64,000 nucleotides of DNA from Protula sp. h YS-2021 (GCA_949752745.1 OX457027.1:18370603-18434602), one strand, 5' to 3'. Shown: positions 1 through 10,932, counted from the first letter of the stretch. Numbers and translations are program-made. Notes: generated by a model not told the origin, from the sequence alone.

Positions 1-1
1 C

Positions 2-595
2 AGCAGTCACCATTTTCAGTCTCTGTTAGAGGGACAGATATGGAAAATAGGGGACAACCTTCGAACATATTTAGATGAAGTTCGAAGATTGGTATCTCTG
101 GCTTATCCAGAGGTACCAAGTCTGGCACAACAGGAGGTTCTCGTGAAGCGCCATTTTATTAATGGTCTTCACGACTATCAACTTAAACAGTATCTGATGA
201 TAAATCCACCAGCTAGGGTCGAAAACGCTATGCAATATGCAGAGCGTTATGTTGCTGCTAAAACGGCCATGTCTAAAGCTAGACCTCTTTATCCTAAAGA
301 TAAAGTCAGAATGGTACGTCCATCTGACGATGAGTCCTCTGATGAGGATGAGGAATCAGATAGTGATACAGATGATGTCAACTATCTAAAAGGGAAGGCG
401 TCTTTTAAATCAAAAGATAAGAAGTCTTTCTCAAAATACACTAAAAAGTGGGATCCCAAGTTCGTTAAATGTTTTAACTGTGGGGGACGCGGACACTTAA
501 GAAAAAAATGTCCTAGTCCTGCTTTAAACTTGGGACAGTCTCCTCCGACAGGCGGGACGGAGACGAAGGAGGAAAAGAAGGAAGAAGTGAAGTAA
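2..595 (+). CDS. gag: Gag polyprotein of Gypsy element, 5' partial
   Basis: The frame is open from the window edge (position 2) to TAA at 593-595, about 197 codons, so the true start lies to the left. The protein would be the structural nucleocapsid/capsid precursor that packages element RNA. The first ~100 residues have the helical, Leu/Tyr-rich character of a retrotransposon capsid C-terminal region. An acidic Ser/Asp/Glu stretch follows at about 310-380, then a basic Lys-rich segment. A single CCHC zinc knuckle, CFNCGGRGHLRKKC, is encoded around 472-513. The tail is Lys/Glu-rich. No internal stop is seen in this part. The next coding block is in another frame, as expected for gag and pol of many Gypsy elements. 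Confidence 0.88.
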   Translation, partial: SSHHFQSLLEGQIWKIGDNLRTYLDEVRRLVSLAYPEVPSLAQQEVLVKRHFINGLHDYQLKQYLMINPPARVENAMQYAERYVAAKTAMSKARPLYPKDKVRMVRPSDDESSDEDEESDSDTDDVNYLKGKASFKSKDKKSFSKYTKKWDPKFVKCFNCGGRGHLRKKCPSPALNLGQSPPTGGTETKEEKKEEVK

Positions 596-618
596 ATTTC
601 TTCCAGAAGCCTGAGTGT

Positions 619-1060
619 GTGAACACACAAACTGAAGTTAGGATTGTAGAGTCTGAATTGGATTCTAACAATTCTAACCTTATTTCAGATGCTGATGTGT
701 CTGAAGGGACTGACAAAACTGAACGTTATTCAGATAGCCAGTCGGCAGTTTTCTCTCTGAGTCAGGGTAATATTGACGTTACATTTACTGATAGCCTTCA
801 GTATTTATTGGCTCAGAAATTGAGAATTCTGTCAGTTTTTACATTTGTGAAAACCATTCTGTTTTACAGTATTGTAAAATAGATCCAGACATATTGAATA
901 AGTCTGACAGAGGAATTTTCCTTGTTGGTGCCATAGGTGACAAAGCTGTGCCTATGTTAATCGATACCGGTGCTAGCTGCTGTGTAATAGAAGTGTTTAT
1001 AACTCGATACCAAATAAACACCGCCCTCAACTGGTAAACCGCAAATGTGGTATAAGATCA
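619..1060 (+). pseudogene. Gag-pol junction and aspartic protease region, frame-disrupted
   Basis: Three reading frames must be combined to follow the protein. One frame is open from 619 to a TAG at 880-882. The protease core is in a second frame from about 843 to a TAA near 1035, with the catalytic motif DTGAS at 963-977 (GAT at 963-965) inside a hydrophobic FLVGAI...VPMLIDTGAS context. The flap side and downstream pol sequence lie in a third frame that opens after a stop at 974-976. A retropepsin-type dimeric protease would normally cleave Gag-Pol. The two frame changes, near 835-845 and 980-995, are most simply small indels in a dead copy, although one could be a programmed shift. Confidence 0.8.
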
Positions 1061-4000
1061 GTGTCGGGCGATCTCATTCAATGTGATGGGATCATTCGAT
1101 ATCGCGTGAAATTTTGTGAACTTGTTTTACCTGTACAGTTTCATGTAGCAGATATCGGAGATAAGATCATTCTTGGGATGTCATTTTTATCTAAGAACGG
1201 CATAACTATTGATACCAAGAATGGTACAGTGACTGCGTCAAATCAGTCAATTCCTTGCCTAATATTGAACGGAAAACCTACTCCCAGAAGAGTATATCTC
1301 AATGGAGAGTATATAATTCCACCTGGTAGAGAAATGATTTTACCAGGTAAAGTTAAGTTGAAGAGTGGGGAAGTTGGCTGTAATTCAACTATACCCATGT
1401 TGTTTGAGCCAAAACCTTCATTCTTTCGTGAACATGGTTTAATAGCATGCGCTTTAACAACTATGAATCACAAGCGAATAGTACCTATTCGCGTTTTTAA
1501 TCCAACTAATGATCCGGTGATTTTAAAATCAGGGTCCGATGGGATTCGATGTGGATATCTTACTTCTACCGTAGTAGAAAATGAGGTGTTCACTCGCGCC
1601 GATTTGGTTGCACAAGTTGGCATTGACTTAGGTAATATGAGCAGAGGCAAATTACCTGAGCATTTACACAAGTTGTTTGAAGAAGCTTGTGTAAATCTTT
1701 CTCCAGAAGAACAAATTCTGGTAAAGCAGAAGCTGATCCAATATCAGGATATTTTCTCGTCAGGAGAAAATGATATGGGTCAAACTGATTTAGTAGAGCA
1801 TAAAATAGTTACAAAAACTGAAGTGCCTATCAAGCAGAGACCAAGACCTCTTCCTCCCAAACAAAGTGAGGAAGTGGAAAGGCAAATCCAACTTCTTTTG
1901 AAGACCGGCATGATTTCCGTTTCGGATAGTGCTTGGTCTAGTCCGATAGTCTGCGTTCGAAAGAAGGATGGAAGTTTAAGGATGTGCTGCGATTATCGTA
2001 AACTTAACGAAGTTACGGTAAAGGATGCACATCCCATACCACCGATTGATCAATCAATCGATGCATTATCGGGTGCAAAGTATTTCTGTTCTCTCGACTT
2101 GATTAGTGGTTACTATCAAGTTAGAATGGAGAAAGAATCTAAGTTAAAGACTGCATTTTGCACTCGCAGTGGTCTGTATCATTGGAATGTGATGAGCTTT
2201 GGTTTAACTAATGCTCCAGCCACATTCCAACGAATGATGGAGAAGATATTAAAAGGTCTGCATTGGCAGATATGTATGGTTTATCTGGATGACATTCTTG
2301 TCTTCGGATCCGCTGTACAAGAAGTCTTAGAAAGACTAGAGTTGGTATTCCTGCGTCTTCGCAGTGCAGGGTTAAAACTCAAGCCCAAGAAATGCAATAT
2401 GTTTAAGACAGAAGTGCCTTATCTTGGATACACCATTGGTAAAAATGGTGTACACACGGATCCTGTGAAAATACAGTCGGTTAAGGATTTTCCACGACCG
2501 ACTGAGGTGCAAGGAATCCGAAGGTTTTTGGGATTAACCAATTACTATCGCAAGTTCATTAAGGACTATGCGAAAATTGCGTTTCCTTTGAATCGACAAC
2601 TCGATAAAAAGGGAAAGAAGCCAGAATTCAACTGGACTCAAGAGTGCGAAAATGCATTTGAACTCTTAAAGTCCAAGTTGGTTTCAGCATCCATTTTAGC
2701 ACTGCCACGAGATGAAGGTGCTTATGTACTGGATACAGACAGCAGTGCAGAAGGCATTGGTGGAGTTCTTCACCAAATGCAAGATGGTGAACTTGCCGTT
2801 ATTGCCTACTCTTCAAAGGCATTGAGCAAGGCCGAACGTAACTACTGTGTCAGCAGGCAGGAATTACTGTCTATTGTTTACCACGTGTTACACTGGCGTT
2901 GCTACCTTTGGGGTAGTCATTTTACTGTAAGGACAGATCATGCGTCTTTACGGTATTTGATGTCATTCAAAGATCCTACTGGTCAACTTGCAAGATGGCT
3001 TGACGCTTTGTCGGAATACGATTTTGACATTCAAGCCAGGCCAGGAAGGAAGAATGGCAATGCGGATTCTATGAGCAGAATTCCATGTGGTGGCAAGCGC
3101 TGCTTATGTGGGTATTCTTGCTCGGATCCAACGCTTGAAGAGTTTCAAGACAATCCTTGTCCTTTACGTCTAACTCAGGGTGGGGACTGTTGTTTGGAGT
3201 TATCTTGTGAAGAGATATTTCCTGACAGTGTCTTCGCTTGGGGTATGGACGAAAGTGAGGAAGATGAAAGTCAGCCCGATCCGGTGGATAGCAATAATGA
3301 CCTTCCGTTTCCTTGGACCGAAGAGTCAATGAAAAAGGCTCAACAGTCTGATCCAGTGATAGCCGAGGTACTCAAATGGCTTGAAACTGGAAGGAAACCC
3401 ACTTGGCAAGAAATATGTCATTTCGGAAAGGAAGTAAAATCTTACATAGCTTCCTGGAAAAATTTGGCCGTGGAAGATGGTCTTCTATTTAGAAGAAACA
3501 TTGACCAACTTCGGGGAAAAACCTACCAATTGGTTATTCCTGAAGTATATCAGGCGAGATTGCTCTATCAGTATCATGATACGGTTACTGGTGGACATCT
3601 TGGAGTAGATAAAACTTACTCTAAGATACAGGCTAAGTATTTTTGGCCTGAAATGCGAAAGGCAGTAGAGCTTTACATTAGGACTTGTTCTTCTTGTCAA
3701 AAGAAAAAGAGTCCGCCGAAGTCCTACTGTGCACCGTTACGTAAATACGAAATGGGTGTGCCTTTCGAGCGGGTGTCCTGTGATGTGATGGGCCCATTAT
3801 TTGAGACTAGCAAAGGCAATGTCTGTATACTAGTGGTATCCGATATGTTCTCTAGATGGGTAGAGGCATATGGAATGCCTGATCAGACCACAGAGACTAT
3901 AGCTAATATTCTAGCTAAAGAATGGGTGTCAAGATTTGGCTGCCCATCAGAATTGCATGCTGACAGAGGTACGCAATTTGAGTCGAAAATATGTCGCTCA

Positions 4001-4795
4001 TTGGGTGATTTACTCGGTATTGAGAAATCATTCACAGTAGTTAGACATCCGGAAGCGAATGCTCTTACATAGCGTTTTAATCACACTCTGCAGCAGATGT
4101 TAGCTACAGCCATTGACGAGAATGTATGGGAATGGGATGAAGTACTCCCCTTTCTTACAATGGCATTTAGGAGCTGTAAAAACAGTTCCACTGGTTTTAC
4201 ACCAAATTTCCTTATTTTTGGGAAAGAAATTTCTTTGCCGGTGGAATCATTTTCACCAGATACTCCTGACAAACAGGATTTCAACATACCTGAATATGTG
4301 CAGCATGTTCGAGATATGTTGAAAAAGTCGCATAGATTAGCTATGCAACATCTGCAGAAGGCTGTAGAATATCAGGAGCGAAGCTATCTGAATCGGCTGA
4401 AACCTCATAAGTATCAGCTAAAGGATGCTGTTTGGTATTGGCGACCTGTTGTTAAGAAAGGACAGTGTCCCAAGCTTCTCAGCTTTTGGAAGGGTCCATA
4501 CTTTGTTGTGGAAATCCTTTCTGATGTGGTGTACAGACTCCAGCAATCAGCTAGATCCGGTACTCTGGTTGTACATCATAATCGTTTGAAACCGTGTTTC
4601 CTTAGAGAACGGGTTGATATGCATTGGTTAGACAATAGTATAACCAAATTCGCAAAGAAATCCATAGAAGGAACACCAAAAGTGCAAGAATCTTTGGAAC
4701 TTCCTAGCGAAAACCCTGTAGAACGGCCAAAGCGTCATCGTAAGGTCCCAGATTTCTATGGGGACAGGATCGCTGATCCTGAATTAAAAACTTAG
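1061..4795 (+). pseudogene. pol: Gypsy pol: reverse transcriptase, RNase H, integrase, with in-frame stop
   Basis: One long frame runs to TAA at 4793-4795, interrupted only by TAG at 4070-4072. The frame is already open from 977, so 1061 (a non-ATG codon) is not a real start. Domains in order: end of protease; reverse transcriptase at about 1830-2480 with YLDD at 2282-2293; RNase H at about 2700-3060 with the DTDSS and TDHAS motifs; an acidic linker at 3100-3320; the integrase HHCC module at about 3575-3705; the integrase core with catalytic Asp in CDVMGPL (about 3780) and in HADRGTQF (about 3960). The TAG falls exactly where the third catalytic acid (Glu) of the DDE triad sits, just before RFNHTL. 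A GPY/F module (WKGPYFVVEI) follows at about 4487-4516, then a basic tail. The polyprotein would copy element RNA and insert the cDNA. Confidence 0.92.
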
Positions 4796-5696
4796 TTTAT
4801 TAACTATCAAAATTTATGAAGACTGAAATTAATGTTGGGTTATTAAAATTATTGTATCTTCATAACTTTATTCTAGTATAAAATATTTAATTCAATACTT
4901 CATGTGCTCTGCTTAAAAACAAAAAAAAAAAAAAAAAAAAACTTTGGTGTGGAAAATTGCAAATTTTGTGGATTTTAGCGTGTTGGTGGTGAAAAATCTC
5001 ACAAATACTGTGATTAAATTGTAAATGTTGTCTGTTTCTAACAGATATTTACAATGTTATTAACAATAAATATTTATTAACAATGGTGGTAGGATTTTGT
5101 TGTGGAGCACTCCAGGGGTCTATTTTTGGTCCAAAAACTTAATTTTGTTTTTTGGCCTATATTTTAGATCCAATGTTACAAAAATTTAATAATATTTCGA
5201 TTATATCTGTTAAAATTGCATTTTCGAGAATTTTAATGAGCTTAAGTTAAATCTCCAGTTTTGAAAATTTTAACCTCATATATCGTATAAAATTAATAAT
5301 TTTTATTAAAATCAAATATTTCTTATTGCAATAAATATTTATAAACCCAATTTTATCAATGTAAACTAATTTTGAGAATATTGGTTTACGGGATGAATTT
5401 TCCGTCTTCTCATGTTCATGCACACAGCCATTGTGATGAACCATTGTTATGTAAACAAGAAATAGAGACTGTTGTCAAGGGAACTATAAACAATAACAAT
5501 GGCTTCCTCAGTAATTATGCGTACTTTGCGTAGAAACGTATCGTTTTGCGCAAGGTACGCGCATGACGCGCAGCGACTGGATGCAGACGATTATTCGTTC
5601 GTAGGTAGCCGCCCAAGATGGCACAAAGTCAGGTTAACTACCGAAAATTATTCAAATGTGGGTTTGTAAGACTGCATATAATGCGGGGGTACTATT
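4796..5696 (+). other. Post-pol spacer of the retrotransposon
   Basis: AT-rich sequence with no convincing coding region, between the pol stop and the zinc-finger ORF. It contains an A-homopolymer at about 4919-4940. A possible splice acceptor or leader for the downstream ORF would have to lie near 5660-5695, but none can be assigned with confidence. An in-frame stop at 5679-5681 closes the downstream reading frame on its 5' side. Confidence 0.5.
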
Positions 5697-7193
5697 TTGG
5701 ACCCCCAGTTATCGATAGAAGAACATATTCTATCGAAACACCGCGAACAAGTGGAAGGTCGCCTTCGTAAAGGAAAGCGGTTTTTGTACAAAGTACAAAA
5801 GTATCAGGGGTCTATTGGACCCATTGCTGGGGTCACCGAAAATTTATGGGAGCTCCGGTTTGCCAGAACCATTTTGGCAAACAGTGATGTGGCATCACCA
5901 CCACCGGCCTGTAGGCCCAAGATCAAGTCACCTCGGGTGACTAAGCCTAAGGTTCAGTCACCTAAGGTGGCTGAATCCGTTGTTCAGCCCTCGGCTGATC
6001 AACCGGCTGTCATTACAGCCCCTAGATCGCCGGAACTTATGGCTATGCCATCCCCACTAACGACAGCGGTATCCCCACCGCCGGGATTTGAAGCCTCTGG
6101 CTTCCCACCCTATATGTTCCTGCCAGTTCAGGGACCAAATAATCAAGTAGCTTGGACAATTGTCCCTAACCCAAATATGGTGGCTAAGCCATCCGCCTCG
6201 TACAGTAGTATAGTACAGGGTAAGGTTCCCTCGGAATCCGTAACCGCTAATGCTCAAACTTCTCTTTCAGTTACTGACGCAACTTCTAAGGCTCGAACTA
6301 GGACTGAAGAAAAGTCAGCTGGTGACGCACCGTCACCCCTAAAGCGACCTAACAAGTCGCCGGCCAAAGCAAAGCCAGTCAAGGTGTCTAAGGACACGTA
6401 TCTGAAATGTCCCGAAGGATGTGGTCGAAGATTCAAACCCACTGACGGACAGACTAGGATGCGACATGTCTTCGAAGCTCACAAAGTGAAGCATGTCGCT
6501 TTACAGTGCACTTTGTGCCTTGGCACGTTCGCGACAGGGTCTAGCTTTCAGACCCATATTGCTCGTCGTCATGTCCAAGACGTGGTCGACAAGAAAATCA
6601 CTGGCCCGGACTTGCCAGTGGACCCAAAATTTGTCCGGGCCCTTTTGGTTGAGTATAGACTCATCCCTTTTTGTCGCAGGTGTCACTACGCCAACTTCGA
6701 CTTGTTTAACAAGTCCTTGGGTTGTTGGTGCGCCAGTGGCCGGCCTACGGCTGGTAAGGTAGAGGACGTAAGTCCTAGTATTAAATTCAGTCCTCCACCC
6801 AGGAAGTCGGACCATTATAAGTCGACAGCCAGGATCCCTGACGATATGGAGTACCAGGGTCCTGGCCAGGAGTTCACCAGGATGCCTGAGGAACCAATGG
6901 AGGTGACTACCGAGTCATCCAGGTCATTAGAGCCTACAGGGGACTCAGCAGTAACTACAGCTCCATCTGGTAAGTCAACTTCTGAGGTGGAGGGTGGTGG
7001 TGACAAAACAGTCACCACCCGGCCTGAAACAACAGCGTTTCAGGTCCCCGAAGGTTGCAGTGAATTGGCTACTGCATCAGTCAAGGATCCTCTGGCTTTA
7101 GAAAGCTGGAGAGATCAGGTCGAGGATCTGGAGGCTGTGCCTTCTTTAATAGTAAAATTTCCTATCAAGAAAAAGAAAAAGAAAAAAAAGTAA
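5697..7193 (+). CDS. Zinc-finger ORF in the env position of the Gypsy element
   Basis: The frame is open from just after a stop at 5679-5681 to TAA at 7191-7193, about 500 codons on the same strand as pol. The first codon listed (5697) is TTG. The first in-frame ATG is at 6039, so either translation starts there or the N-terminus is supplied by splicing. Visible parts: a basic N-terminal segment; a Pro/Lys/Val-rich low-complexity stretch (about 5910-6070); a Lys/Ser/Pro-rich linker. Three metal-binding-like modules follow: C-x3-C...H-x4-H at about 6408-6483, a classical C-x2-C-x12-H-x4-H finger at about 6507-6573, and a C-x2-C...C-x-C cluster at about 6673-6732. The C-terminus is a poly-Lys tail. 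No signal peptide or membrane segment is seen, so this is not an envelope protein. It could bind nucleic acid. I do not recognise the family. Confidence 0.6.
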   Translation: MDPQLSIEEHILSKHREQVEGRLRKGKRFLYKVQKYQGSIGPIAGVTENLWELRFARTILANSDVASPPPACRPKIKSPRVTKPKVQSPKVAESVVQPSADQPAVITAPRSPELMAMPSPLTTAVSPPPGFEASGFPPYMFLPVQGPNNQVAWTIVPNPNMVAKPSASYSSIVQGKVPSESVTANAQTSLSVTDATSKARTRTEEKSAGDAPSPLKRPNKSPAKAKPVKVSKDTYLKCPEGCGRRFKPTDGQTRMRHVFEAHKVKHVALQCTLCLGTFATGSSFQTHIARRHVQDVVDKKITGPDLPVDPKFVRALLVEYRLIPFCRRCHYANFDLFNKSLGCWCASGRPTAGKVEDVSPSIKFSPPPRKSDHYKSTARIPDDMEYQGPGQEFTRMPEEPMEVTTESSRSLEPTGDSAVTTAPSGKSTSEVEGGGDKTVTTRPETTAFQVPEGCSELATASVKDPLALESWRDQVEDLEAVPSLIVKFPIKKKKKKKK

Positions 7194-7227
7194 AATTTCA
7201 TTGAAAGGGGGATAAAATATTCGACGG

Positions 7228-7615
7228 GAGCTTCATGGAAAGTTTGATTTAACTTTGGTAAACTAAATTGAAAAAAAAGTTTGATTTAACTTTGGTAAAC
7301 TAAATTGAAAAAAAAGTTTGATTTAACTTTGGTAAACTAAATTGAAAAAAAAAAGTTTCATTTAACTTTGGTAAACTAAATTGAAAAAAAAGTTTGATTT
7401 AACTTTGGTAAACTAAGTTGAAAAAAAAGTTTCATTTAACTTTGGTAAACTAAATTGAAAAAAAAAAGTTTGATTTAACTTTGGTAAACTAAATTTAAAA
7501 AAAAAGTTTGATTTAACTTTGGTAAACTAAATTTAAAAAAAAAAAAAAACTTTGGCAAACTAAATTTTACAATTTCCAAAAAAAAAAATAACTTTGGTAA
7601 ACTACAATCTTAAAA
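7228..7615 (+). repeat. 37-bp A-rich tandem repeat in the retrotransposon
   Basis: About nine near-identical units of roughly 37 bp (an A-run followed by GTTTGATTTAACTTTGGT and AAACTAAATT) start just after the zinc-finger ORF. Units differ mainly in A-run length and in GTTTGA versus GTTTCA. The array decays after about 7560. Confidence 0.9.
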
Positions 7616-7834
7616 TTTCACTGAAAAAAAATTTGCGTCGTTAAAATTTTTCAGTAAAATGTTAACTTAAATGTCAATAATATAACGTCTTTTCAGTTTA
7701 ATATTTTAGTTTCAGTGTTAATATTATATGTACTTTTACTTTAAGACAGGACGTGATCAGTCTACACTGTATTATTTAGGCAGTGACATGCTTAAGTTAA
7801 GTTAACTTGCATGCGTAAATTTTTATCAGTAAAC

Positions 7835-8095
7835 ATGTTAGCTTTTTGACGGGTTTGGCTAGTTAAACCTGATGTTAGTTTTTCGAAGGGTTTGACTGAC
7901 GAAACCTGATTAGTGATTTAGCTTTTGAATGGTTTTAGCTGATAAAACATTGTAGCTTTAGAATGGTTTTAGCTGGTAAAACATTTTAGCTTTTGAATGG
8001 TTTTAGCTGATAAAACATTTTAGCTTTTGAATGGTTTTGGCTGATCAAAACATTTTAGCTTTTCGGTAGGTTTGGCTGACGAAACCGTACTAGTG
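7835..8095 (+). repeat. 34-bp tandem repeat in the retrotransposon
   Basis: About seven copies of a ~34-bp unit built around TAGCTTTTGAATGGTTTTAG and GCTGATAAAAC. The outer copies are diverged (TTTTCGAAGGGTTTGACTGAC) and the central ones nearly identical. Confidence 0.85.
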
Positions 8096-10010
8096 TTTGT
8101 TAATATTTGAGAGAAAATAGGATTAAATATGGAACAAAGTCATCCTTGCTAATGATAATGTGCTTTTCCTTTTCAATGCTCGAATAAACCGACGGAGTTG
8201 ATCGATAGCTGGTTTCAATGTCGCATTGGAGGACTTGTGTCTTCATCTGTCATCTGCATACCAGGGAGGATTTGTGTCTTCATCTGTCATCTGCATATCA
8301 TGGACTGATGTGATTTATATCTGACGTTGATACAACCTACAAGTGTGGATGTTGTACATGTGTGGGTTGAACCAGTACGATAGTAACTGAGGTAGATAGG
8401 GACTAGGATAACGTTATATAATGTTGTATGCATGATGTCATATCGTGTAACTCATTATGATAGGAGCTATCGTTCCAAGTAACTTTTAGCTATAATTTAA
8501 AAACTTGAACTTTAACTTAATGAAAAATAACAGTGCATTCATTAATCACTTACATCGATGCTAGTCTATTAAAATTAATTAAAATTCTTTTAAAGAAGGT
8601 TTGAAAGTAAATATATATAACGTTAAATTATTATTATTATTTTTTAACTTTGATTTTGAAGTTAATCGGTCATTCGAGATCCAGGAAACATTTGACAAAC
8701 AAAATGTTATTAACTTACATTTTATATTTTGGAAGTCTGGTACAAATTTGGTACATTAAATTTACTTCAAAAATTTAATTAATTACATTTGGAAAATAGC
8801 AAAACATTTAATTTCTGTATCTTGTCGTTCGCTATTGTCATTTACCATTGAGAGCGAGTGTGATTCTTGTGTGAAAGAACTAAACGAGGTCTGTGGGACG
8901 GCAGGGTGTCATGGACCTGGTCTTAAAGTGTTTAGGTAGGGACTATGAACGTTTGACCTTTAGAAAATTAACTGAAATTAACTTATATTTATCTAAAATT
9001 GCGTTGCTGATGACAGAAACTAGACTGACTATTCATTCATTATGCTCTAATATATTACTGCAATTTAATCATAATGTGCTCTTACAGGTTTGGGTCGTCG
9101 CCATAGCAACGAACTTTTATATAACGTTGTTATACTATAGCGATCCATAATGCTCGAATGTACTACTTCAATTTAACCATGATGTGCTAGTATAGGTCTG
9201 CTATGTTGCCATGACAGAGTAGTCCGACTAAGTGGTCATAGTTACTACAGGGCTAACACCAGTAGGTGTACTTAGTTACGACAGGTACACGGTGTAAATA
9301 TGAGTCAACTATGGCAATTATGTGGAATTTGAATTACCAACATTGGTAATTAATTTAATTGCAGACTTAAATATATATATATGTGTACATTCGAAACGTT
9401 AAAACGTTAACGTCGTTGCTCGGGAAGCGTCACGTAACTCTTCGCTATGTTAGCAAGGGACATGGGCAACGGGTAGTTCTTCTGGGCAAGATTTTCTTGT
9501 CTGGGCAAATTCTTCTGTCGGTAGTCTTCTTTCTTCTTATCAGCTAACGCAGTAAAACAACAGGTTTCATAGTAAAACACAGTATGTAGTTATAACATAA
9601 AGTTTGGTGTTCATCAGTTGTTCACCAAGTGTTCATCAGTTCAGGTCATCAGCGTATTGAGTCGTGGAATCATCTGGAGTAGTGAATCTGGAACAGAGAC
9701 AGTATAAAAATAATAAGTAAATGCCATGTGGTATGGCTTTCGAAGAGACTGGTGATATGCTACCATGCCGTGAACGTAAACTTAGTCAGTTAGTCATTCA
9801 TCTAGTCATTGGTTAAAAAAAATCATTTTTGAAAATTGTTAAAATTATTATTGATTTATTCTTATCTTATTACGTTGTAGAAAGTTAGGCATATGCACTA
9901 GTTCATCATTATGTCTTTTGATGTATATTTTTTTCATAACATTTGGTGTTTCTTCCTTATTAACCTGGAAAATTAAAAATTAATTTAATTTGAGGACAAA
10001 TTCTTGTGAA
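8096..10010 (+). other. Long non-coding 3' internal region of the retrotransposon
   Basis: AT-rich sequence with no protein I can support. It includes a short duplication near 8260-8300 (vicinity of CTTCATCTGTCATCTGCATA) and a short AT run near 9372. It is included in the element because it lies between pol and the 3' LTR. A nested insertion inside it cannot be excluded. Confidence 0.45.
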
Positions 10011-10022
10011 GGTTGGGGATAA
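10011..10022 (+). promoter_or_regulatory. Candidate polypurine tract
   Basis: A purine-rich run (GGTTGGGGATAA) lies immediately 5' of the LTR boundary, where plus-strand DNA synthesis of an LTR retrotransposon is primed. It is short and includes pyrimidines, so the assignment rests mainly on position. Confidence 0.45.
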
Positions 10023-10365
10023 TGTGAAGAAACATCATTTGCATTTATTTAACCTGCTCTGGTTCAGCTGGCCATTGCGTTAGTACGGAGTCATGTGACT
10101 AAGTCATGACTCCCGGACTGACCCGGTGTGCGCTGGTCGCAACAACGTCATTTGCGTACGCACATACGCGATTACGCAAGTGACGTACGTTGCTATGCGT
10201 AACAGTATATAAGTCGGAAATCGAAAATAATATTCAGTTTGGATCTGAACACTGTAGCGTCTACATCGGTCTTCGGCATTGACTAAGTCAGTGCCGCGGG
10301 ATCAGACGTTCAATCGATCCTTACTATATACGTTGGCCTACACGGAGAAACACTTTTGTTTCACA
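10023..10365 (+). mobile_element. 3' LTR of the Gypsy element
   Basis: The 343-bp segment begins TGTGAAGAAACA and ends TTTGTTTCACA, giving the TG...CA ends and a short inverted repeat (TGTGAA/TTCACA) expected of an LTR. A TATA-like TATATAAG at 10206-10213 would sit in U3. The sequence becomes more GC-rich upstream of it. The 5' partner is outside the window, so LTR identity could not be checked. Confidence 0.8.
10206..10213 (+). promoter_or_regulatory. TATA-like box of the LTR
   Basis: TATATAAG lies within the LTR about 160 bp before its end. It would place the transcription start (R region) near 10235-10245 in the LTR. Confidence 0.5.
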
Positions 10366-10369
10366 ATAA

Positions 10370-10500
10370 TAATAGTGAAAATAAACATAGAAATATGGCT
10401 ATTATGTTAAAAAAGTCACAGAGTCACATAATGTCACAGTCGCATGTTGTCACATAATGTCACAGAGTCACAAAAACCCAAAAACAAAAAGTTTGTCCAA
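10370..10500. repeat. Dispersed repeat with GTCACA array, copy 1
   Basis: A short A/T-rich lead (AGTGAAAATAAACATAGA) is followed by repeated GTCACA/GTCACATAATG units and AAAAGTTTGTCC. The same order recurs at 11625-11780, so this is a dispersed repeat starting directly after the LTR. Confidence 0.7.
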
Positions 10501-10577
10501 GTTTTTTCCAAGGAGAACAAAAAGGTCTGCTCTCGTCTTTGAATGATGTCTGTGGCTGTTCAACTACACAGTGTTAC

Positions 10578-10848
10578 ATGATGGGGGGGGGGGGGGGGTC
10601 ATAAAAACCAATGTTGCTCAGAATCGTCTGAAACGGATAACTATGCTGCAATCACAAAATTTTCTTACCCCTAGGGGGGGGGGGGGTCATGAAAACCAAA
10701 GTTGTTCAGAATCGTCTGAAACGGATTACTATGCTAAAATTGCAAAATTTTCTTACCCCTAGGGGGGGGGGGTCATGAAAACCAAAGTTGCTCAGAATCG
10801 TCTGAAACGGATAACTATGCTGAAATCGCAAAATTTTCTTACCGGTGA
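10578..10848. repeat. ~90-bp tandem repeat with poly-G junctions, 3 copies
   Basis: Three copies of a unit that begins with a G-run, continues GGTCATGAAAACCAAAGTTG, CTCAGAATCGTCTGAAACGG and ends AAAATTTTCTTACCCCTAG. The G-run length differs between copies (about 17, 14 and 11). Confidence 0.9.
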
Positions 10849-10855
10849 CATTCGA

Positions 10856-10932
10856 CCCCTGGGGGTAGGGGGGTAGGGGATGGAAGGGTAGGGAGTAGGG
10901 GGGTAGGTGGGGGAGGTAGGGGGGTAGGGGGT
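10856..10932 (+). repeat. GGGTA-rich tract, G-quadruplex-prone
   Basis: A 75-bp purine-rich strand with repeated GGGG-TA spacing. It is followed by a CRE-like TGATGACGTCACTTCCTG segment that recurs at about 12936-12965. Confidence 0.8.

Larger units (their letters stand above)
1..10365 (+). mobile_element. Ty3/Gypsy-type LTR retrotransposon, 5' end outside the window
   Basis: A degraded LTR retrotransposon enters from the left edge and ends with a 3' LTR at 10023-10365. The order gag (CCHC knuckle), protease (DTGAS), reverse transcriptase (YLDD), RNase H, integrase (HHCC zinc module, DDE core, GPY/F module) is the Ty3/Gypsy order; in Ty1/Copia the integrase precedes RT. The 5' LTR, primer binding site and start of gag lie left of the window. 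More than 5 kb separates pol from the LTR, which is long for a Gypsy element, and it holds an additional sense ORF. Frame changes in the protease region and a nonsense codon in integrase make this copy non-autonomous. A target duplication cannot be tested because the left end is missing; the bases right of the LTR read ATAAT. Confidence 0.93.

Noticed and set aside
8893..9150. Small open frame in the 3' part of the retrotransposon
   Set aside because: No ATG-supported start, no domain, and located in AT-rich element sequence.
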